Under the pieces are notes generated by a model. The model did not search any database. It had not been told where the DNA came from and saw only the letters and a list, made by a program, of their open reading frames with translations. Both the position numbers and the translations under genes were made by a program. Shown piece after piece: positions 53,340 to 64,000 of a DNA stretch of 64,000 bases. The stretch is from Megaustenia siamemsis (lineage: Eukaryota; Mollusca; Gastropoda; Stylommatophora; Ariophantidae). Location: assembly GCA_032433765.1 (NCBI GenBank), contig JAVIAB010000124.1, forward strand, positions 93,428,845-93,492,844. The letters run 5' to 3'. The stretch's first letter is position 1; the number at the start of each line of letters is the position of its first letter.

Positions 53340-54270
53340 GGGTTACACAATGAGCAGAATCAAGAAATAGAGAGGGTCACACAAAGAGCAGAATCAAGAA
53401 ATAGAGAGGGTCACACAAAGAGCAGCATCAAGAAATAGAGAGGGTCACACAAAGAGCAGCATCAAGAAATAGAGAGGGTCACACAATGAGCAGCATCAAG
53501 AAATAGAGAGGGTCACACAAAGAGCAGCATCAAGAAATAGAGAGGGTCACACAAAGAGCAGCATCAAGAAATAGAGAGGGTCACACGATGAGCAGAATCA
53601 AGAAATAGAGAAGATCACACAATGAGCAAAAAAAAAAAAATAGAGAGGGTCACACAAAGAGCAGCATCAAGAAATAGAGAGGGTCACACAAAGAGCAGCA
53701 TCAAGAAATAGAGGGGGTCACACAAAGAGCAGCATCAAGAAATAGAGGAGTCACACAAAGAGCAGCATCAAGAAATAGAGGGGGTCACACACTGAGCAGC
53801 ATCAAGAAATAGAGGGGGTCACACAAAGAGCAGCATCACGAAATAGAGAGGGTCACACAATGAGCAGCATCAAGAAATAGAGAGGGTCACACAAAGAGCA
53901 GCATCAAGAAATAGAGGTGGTCACACAAAGAGCAGCATCACGAAATAGAGAGGGTCACACAATGAGCAGCATCAAGAAATAGAGAGGGTCACACAAAGAG
54001 CAGCATCAAGAAATAGAGGTGGTCACACAAAGAGCAGCATCACGAAATAGAGAGGGTCACACAATGAGCAGCATCAAGAAATAGAGAGGGTCACACAAAG
54101 AGCAGCATCAAGAAATAGAGAGGGTCACACAAAGAGCAGCATCAAGAAATAGAGAGAGTCACACAAAGAGCAGTATCAAGAAATAGAGAGGGTCACACAA
54201 AGAGCAGCATCAAGAAATAGAGAGGGTCACACAAAGAGCAGTATCAAGAAATATAGGGTCACACGATGAA
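53340..54270. repeat. 34-bp minisatellite (about 28 copies)
   Basis: Units GAGCAGCATCAAGAAATAGA plus GAGGGTCACACAAA repeat with small variants (CACAATGA, GAGGTGG); less regular relatives begin at about 53200. Confidence 0.96.
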
Positions 54271-55119
54271 CGGCATGAAATAGATAGAAGTGTCGTGGCT
54301 TCGCTCATAGTTTTGGCAGCTAGAGACAGTAAATGTTGATTGACTAATTATTGCGTCAGCTAATTATGTTGCAGTGATACACCCTTCAAAAACACAAAAC
54401 GGTGTCGACATAAAGACATTATTAAATATATATAGATATAGCACTTATTAGAGATAAGAAAACAAATTAGTACACGTTAATAAAAGGTAAAGTTAAGTAC
54501 GCGACTTGAATCGTTGTTTTAGCACGCGAGTTTTCATCCATATGTGCTTGGCCGCCAGTCCGGAAGTGTTCGGAGCCTTCTAGGTAGTGTCGTTTGAAGC
54601 ATCGAAACTCACGATACGAGGCGGCATTCCTCATCTTCCCATAGTACTATCATGGTTGCCATTTCTGCCAGCGGCTGGGTCGACGCGGGTTTTTTTTTTT
54701 TTCAACCAAGAGTACAATTCACACTCGTTCCAGCGGGAATCGAACACGTTAATAACAAACTATAAAGATAAGTAGAGATGAGTCGTCACAGCCAACCTTC
54801 ATATAAATGATATCACACTTGAAGTCTGAGGATATGTTTCATTGATGATAGAAAAATTGATGTTTATGTAAAGAAAAAATATGCTAAAAATCAAGTTTAT
54901 TCCAGCTGTTGCTATTAAACAAACATAAAAAATGCAGCAAAGCAACATACTCCTACTACATGTGTTTTCATCATTTTAAATACCATCAATCAGTTAGCAC
55001 TATATACTTACTTCAGTCCTTACTTCGATGCAAGAAACGAAGATGAAATCAGATTGAACGTTATAACAAGTGATGGTTTCAGAAACAACTGCCTCATGGA
55101 ACACATAAAATAGCAGGAA
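54271..55119. other. Unassigned DNA
   Basis: No gene or repeat family is recognised. Confidence 0.4.
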
Positions 55120-55625
55120 ACAAAACTGATCAATGATCATCTCCTCATACTGCAGTTTAACCCACATCCACAAGGTGTCTAAAACAGATCAATGATCATC
55201 TCCTGATACTGGAGTTTAACCCACATCCACAAGGTGTCTAAAACAGATCAATGATCATCTCCTCATACTGGAGCTTAACACACATCCACAAGCACAAGGT
55301 GTCTAAAACAGATCAATGATCATCTCCTCATACTGGAGCTTAACACACATCCACAAGCACAATGTGTCTAAAACAGATCAATGATCATCTCCTCATACTG
55401 GAGTTTAACCCACATCCACAAGGTGTCTAAAACAGATCAACGATCATCTCCTCATACTGTAGCTTAACACACATCCACAAGCACAAGGTGTCTAAAACAG
55501 ATCAATGATCATCTCCTCATACTGGAGTTTAACCCACATCCACAAGGTGTCCAAAACAGATCAATGATCATCTCCTCATACTGGAGTTTAACCCACATCC
55601 ACAAGGTGTCCAAAACACTGCAAAA
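55120..55625. repeat. About 59/65-bp tandem repeat (eight copies)
   Basis: Units ATCAATGATCATCTCCTCAT, ACTGGAGTTTAACCCACATC and CACAAGGTGTCTAAAACAG alternate with a longer form containing CACAAGCACAAGG. Confidence 0.95.
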
Positions 55626-55794
55626 TGTTATATCAATAAATAGCACATAAAACCTGCAACTGTAAATAGCAACATCTGTCAATGCAACATAACCGAGTAA
55701 AGACACCCACCGGTTCCGGCATAAGTGAAGAAAAAGATGGTAAAATGAGGTAAAATGTTTTATTTTAAAACAACAAAAATGTCTTCTAGTGAAC

Positions 55795-55935
55795 TCGCCA
55801 AAGAGAGAAAATACTGGATAGCTTAGTGTCATGGCATGGAAAACAGTCAACAACAGAACTGATACGATGCACTGTGGAAAGAAGATTGTGGAAGGACATG
55901 ATCGCCTACGCCAACCGGTATGGTACATGATTATG
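55795..55935 (+). mobile_element. LINE-B2 terminal fragment
   Basis: About 140 bp match the 3' end of the 40855 copy (GAGAAAATACTGGATAGCTT, ATGGCATGGAAAACAGTCAA, GACATGATCGCCTACGCCA) and end with TGGTACATGATTATG. Confidence 0.82.
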
Positions 55936-56592
55936 AATGGTGAATATGTCTTGCCACTTATTATGTGGTTGTTGTCACAAGTCAGTTTGACATATACTTA
56001 TTGACTGTCTCGTATTTTGTGTAAATTTTAAACATAAAAAAACGAAAGCGACGTCTAGCAATTTCATGATTACTGCCCTGTTAACAACAAATATGAACTG
56101 CATGCTTGACATTTTAAAATTCCAGTAATTTAATAATTATAAGAGACAGCTAAACAATTAAAAGTGCGGCATCGCCTTTTTAAGTATATTATTAAAAAAT
56201 TAAGAATAATTTTGGAAAAATTTGAAAATCGAAAGAAATTAAATATTTTCTTTCCATCTCTACGTATTTAAATGCGTGCATTTTTGTATTATCTTCATAC
56301 TACTTCTTCGTTGTAACTTTAAAACATTTGATGTCAAATAAAATTTTGGTTTAATTTCATTTTAAAATTAATACATTGCCGTTTATACGAGGACAATATG
56401 TATAAAATCTAACGTATGTACGTTCATGAAGAAAAAACAATCTATTTTCATAGAAACAAACAATTAATATATCAAAATAGCTATTTTGTGCACACAAAAA
56501 AATATGTACAAGTTTTAAAAAGTGTGTTTGCATTGTTTTGTGCAAACATCATTGCTAATTCAGTATTGTTGATGCTGAGAATAATCACTGTG
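55936..56592. promoter_or_regulatory. GPCR-3 upstream region (presumed promoter and leader)
   Basis: Strongly AT-rich with no recognised repeat. I cannot identify a specific promoter motif. Confidence 0.3.
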
Positions 56593-60554
<3,962 letters not shown>

Positions 60555-60594
60555 GTTTGCTGATTTGTTATTTATTTTGGTAATAATCTTATAC

Positions 60595-60960
60595 GAGGCG
60601 TGTTCAAACGAAACCGATCCAGTAGTTTTATTACACAAAAGTCTAAGGTATATCAGCAGGTGTAAGTAAAAAAAAAGGTAAAGAACCCCGTCACGCCGAG
60701 AGGCGTATAGGGAATATAGTGTTAGTGACCATAATTTTAACAGACCTTCGGCACATGATTTTTGGGGTAATGTGGTCGGTATTACGCCCGTGCCGCTTTA
60801 CTTTCTCTGAAAAAAATCCGGTACCCATTTAAGGCTGGGTGAACCCGGAAGCCTTCGGTCAGGATCGAACCAGACCCCCTTGTCCTTTGTAGCCCAGTTC
60901 ACTAACCATTGAGCTATTGCGGCTCCCACATCAGCAGGTGTAGAAGAATTAAGATAACGC
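60595..60960. mobile_element. Possible mariner terminal fragment hosting SINE-I
   Basis: TACGAGGCGTGTTCAAACGA at 60593 resembles a mariner terminus and is preceded by TA. The sequence continues on the far side of the SINE. No transposase motif is visible, so the call rests on the end sequence alone. Confidence 0.3.
60665..60929 (-). mobile_element. SINE-I copy in GPCR-3 intron 2 with a 13-bp target duplication
   Basis: Full-length inverse copy from the 5' end GGGAGCCGCAATAGCTCAAT (near 60929) to the A/T-rich tail. ATCAGCAGGTGTA is duplicated exactly at 60652-60664 and 60930-60942. Confidence 0.93.
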
Positions 60961-61079
60961 AATTGCTATGAAGCAAGTACTCACCAGAGTTCTTCAGAAA
61001 AAGTCGCATAGTCATTTAGACATGCATTCCACTGTTTAGATAGACGGCATGACTTTGTAGCAAATTGCATTGAGCTTCA

Positions 61080-61200
61080 AAGACTCGTTAAAGTCTACCA
61101 ATATAAGTTCTTCATAATTCTTTGTTATTCTTAGATCTTTGTTGTCCATGTTTATGCCTTCTAAAATTTTTATTTTTTCTTGGTATTTTACTTTGCCAAA
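61080..61200 (-). mobile_element. LINE-B RT fragment
   Basis: The minus strand reads KAFGKVKYQEKIKILEGINM and DNKDLRITKN, matching the region just upstream of GVRQCC in the 2590-3607 copy. Confidence 0.6.
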
Positions 61201-61276
61201 TGCTTAAGTGTATTCTATAAAATATAGGGTTAGATCTTTTTTTCACTCTATGGTTTTTTCTACTATCTGGTTATCT

Positions 61277-61602
61277 GGTTATGGTAGGCCTCGGTATCAC
61301 TGCAAACGAATTAAAATCCATAATTGCTCAACCGCCCGTGCCAGTGGAATCATCCGAATTGCTAACACATCTCCCAAGCAAAGAAAGGTAGCTGTAGTCC
61401 CCACCATAGCAGTCTCAGCACACGCCAAAAGACATAAGGCGAAACCGCACAGAGAGTGAAAACGGCCAACTGTTCCTGTCATACGATATCAGCATTCATC
61501 GTAAGCAATTGGAATATCGGAGCATGATCAAAACGGATGAAACACACAGCTCACGGTGTGCACAGAGCACTTAACTCAGTAGCTCCTGCAACAAGCCGGT
61601 TT
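61277..61602 (-). repeat. Repeat X partial copy
   Basis: About 325 bp match one end of Repeat X in the orientation of copy 2, stopping abruptly at AACAAGCCGG. Confidence 0.8.
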
Positions 61603-62229
61603 TTCTACTAAAGATTTTATGATGTATATATATGGCATTGTTCGACTTTTACCTCCAACGAAAACACACTATTCATCACTAATTTCTGGACTGATTTTGT
61701 TTCCCAATCTTCGCATGATGATTCTTAGTAATATCTTAGTCATGTGACTCATAAGGCGTATTGTGCGATGATCATCGCATTCATTCATACTAAATTTTTC
61801 GTTAGGACTAACAATATTGATTTTAGTAGGTCGTCTGGTATATTTCCGCTGTTGTAGATATCATTCAATATTTGTGTTATTATTTGTATTCAAAAATCAC
61901 CCACCATGTCTAATCCTAGAACTACACGTAATTCTCTGTCTCCTCCTGCCTGATAATACAAAATATAAGAGATAAAGTGTCAAATCAATTGTTTGAATAA
62001 TATAGAACTATGCCAGGAGGTTAACTGAAGAATAAAGTTACGGATGAGATAAACAAGCAATTTATATTTTAGTCTCTGTAATATTGACACAATGACAATT
62101 GCATTTTACTGAGATTTTACATGTTAATTTAAAGAATTCTTTTATTGCTCCCAATTGATATTATTTTCCGTTTTTCTTTGTAGTATTTCTGATCTTTTTA
62201 TTATGTTCTAAAAGGATAGCCAGGCATTA
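61603..62229. other. Unassigned AT-rich DNA
   Basis: No recognised feature. Confidence 0.4.
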
Positions 62230-63822
62230 CGTTTCCTATTTTATAGTCTGGCATGATGTTTGTTTCCTTCCTATTTTATAGTCTGGCATGATGTTTGTTT
62301 CCTTCCTATTTTATAGCCTTGCATGATGTTTGTTTCCTTCCTATTTTATAGTCTGGCATGATGTTTGTTTCCTTCCTATTTTATAGTCTGGCATGATGTT
62401 TGTTTCCTTCCTATTTTATAGCCTTGCATGATGTTTGTTTCCTTCCTATTTTATAGTCTGGCATGATGTTTGTTTCCTTCCTATTTTATAGTCTGGCATG
62501 ATGTTTGTTTCCTTCCTATTTTATAGTCTGGCATGTTGTTTGTTTCCTTCCTATTTTATAGTCTGGCATGATGTTTGTTTCCTTCCTATTTTATAGTCTG
62601 GCATGATGTTTGTTTCCTTCCTATTTTATAGTCTGGCATGATGTTTGTTTCCTTCCTATTTTATAGTCTGGCATGATGTTTGTTTCCTTCCTATTTTATA
62701 GTCTGGCATGATGTTTGTTTCCTTCCTATTTTATAGTCTGGCATGATGTTTGTTTCCTTCCTATTTTATAGTCTGGCATGATGTTTGTTTCCTTCCTATT
62801 TTATAGCCTGGCATGATGTTTGTTTCCTTCCTATTTTATAGCCTTGCATGATGTTTGTTTCCTTCCTATTTTATAGTCTGGCATGATGTTTGTTTCCTTC
62901 CTATTTTATAGCCTGGCATGATGTTTGTTTCCTTCCTATTTTATAGTCTGGCATGATGTTTGTTTCCTTCCTATTTTATAGTCTGGCATGATGTTTGTTT
63001 CCTTCCTATTTTATAGTCTGGCATGATGTTTGTTTCCTTCCTATTTTATAGTCTGGCATGATGTTTGTTTCCTTCCTATTTTATAGCCTGGCATGATGTT
63101 TGTTTCCTTCCTATTTTATAGTCTGGCATGATGTTTGTTTCCTTCCTATTTTATAGTCTGGCATGATGTTTGTTTCCTTCCTATTTTATAGTCTGGCATG
63201 ATGTTTGTTTCCTTCCTATTTTATAGTCTGGCATGATGTTTGTTTCCTTCCTATTTTATAGTCTGGCATGATGTTTGTTTCCTTCCTATTTTATAGTCTG
63301 GCATGATGTTTGTTTCCTTCCTATTTTATAGCCTTGCATGATGTTTGTTTCCTTCCTATTTTATAGTCTGGCATGATGTTTGTTTCCTTCCTATTTTATA
63401 GCCTTGCATGATGTTTGTTTCCTTCCTATTTTATAGTCTGGCATGATGTTTGTTTCCTTCCTATTTTATAGTCTGGCATGATGTTTGTTTCCTTCCTATT
63501 TTATAGCCTGGCATGATGTTTGTTTCCTTCCTATTTTATAGTCTGGCATGATGTTTGTTTCCTTCCTATTTTATAGTCTGGCATGATGTTTGTTTCCTTC
63601 CTATTTTATAGCCTGGCATGATGTTTGTTTCCTTCCTATTTTATAGTCTGGCATGATGTTTGTTTCCTTCCTATTTTATAGCCTGGCATGATGTTTGTTT
63701 CCTTCCTATTTTATAGCCTGGCATAATGTTTGTTTCCTTCCTATTTTATAGCCTGGCATGATGTTTGTTTCCTTCCTATTTTATAGTCTGGCATGATGTT
63801 TGTTTCCTTCCTATTTTATACA
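62230..63822. repeat. 35-bp minisatellite, about 45 copies, highly homogeneous
   Basis: Units GTCTGGCATGATGTTTGTTT plus CCTTCCTATTTTATA repeat with only a few variant positions (GTCTGG, GCCTGG, GCCTTG). It lies within the expected intron 2 of GPCR-3. Confidence 0.98.
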
Positions 63823-64000
63823 ATCCGGGAAATACACTTGAATGGTTGAAGAAGCTGAGAGATCTTTTATTTCTGAATGTGGACCTACAAGCCAATCAGT
63901 GGAAGACACATTATGTTACATATTGAGGGAAAATAAATGTGTACCTGTTCCTCAGCCTATGTAGTATATGTGTTTAGTGTTCCATATCTGGAATCGATTT

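Noticed and set aside
56416..56592. N-terminal extension of GPCR-3 from the upstream ATG
   Set aside because: The extension is AT-rich, adds a hydrophobic stretch absent from both paralogues, and the ATG at 56593 gives a family-like N-terminus.
62230..63822. CRISPR-like regular array
   Set aside because: Units are contiguous with no unique spacers, and the window is eukaryotic; the same applies to 53340-54270 and 21535-21965.

Overview
The window is gene-poor, AT-rich eukaryotic nuclear DNA: split genes with GT-AG introns, dense tandem repeats, and decayed retrotransposons, SINEs and DNA transposons. There are no bacterial operons or ribosome-binding sites. The only host genes I can support are three rhodopsin-class GPCR genes of one family, resembling the chemosensory receptor family described from heterobranch sea slugs (Aplysia, Elysia, Plakobranchus). 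With the transposon mix, this suggests a gastropod mollusc, probably a sea slug; that is inference from protein character, not a database match.

Host genes. GPCR-1 (minus, 4909-11714) has three exons and a frameshift in its last exon. GPCR-2 (minus, 18595-36609) is intact if its exons are joined as I propose: 178 + 215 + 597 nt, 329 residues, with a 14.0-kb first intron full of transposons. GPCR-3 (plus, 56593-60554) has exons 1 and 2 here; its third exon should lie beyond the window. All three share a phase-1 first intron and a second exon of exactly 215 nt ending in phase 0. They form a same-strand tandem pair (GPCR-2, GPCR-1) plus a divergently oriented copy (GPCR-3), and are presumably independent receptors from local duplication.

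Mobile DNA. Six or more LINE families recur as 5'-truncated 3' ends. I call them A (C-terminal WNPQGKR), B and B2 (GHVMRREQLEY / GHIMRRGKLEY), C (ILEGKIQGKR), D (GHVHRMKDGRIPKD), E (NKEITLEAKRALYNT), F and G, plus an RNase H-bearing LINE of the I group. The longest copies are LINE-A at 50.1-52.9 kb (endonuclease plus RT) and the RNase H LINE at 27.7-30.5 kb. A complete-length but frameshifted mariner with TIRs and TA target duplication sits at 30607-31936. A tRNA-derived SINE (SINE-I) is present in six places, and a second SINE with a different tRNA-like head shares its body. A MITE with about 110-bp inverted termini lies in GPCR-1 intron 1. Nested insertions with target-site duplications give a relative history: LINE-A into LINE-B, LINE-A into LINE-E, SINE-I into LINE-C.

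Tandem repeats. Large arrays occur at 1-2070 (about 20 bp), 7440-8290 (about 38 bp), 21535-21965 (28 bp), 45545-45965 (24 bp), 46485-47345 (about 80 bp), 53340-54270 (34 bp), 55120-55625 (about 59 bp) and 62230-63822 (35 bp, about 45 copies), with (AT)n, (GATA)n, (GA)n and (GGAA)n tracts. Many long open frames over these arrays are artefacts. The rest is unassigned AT-rich intronic or intergenic DNA.
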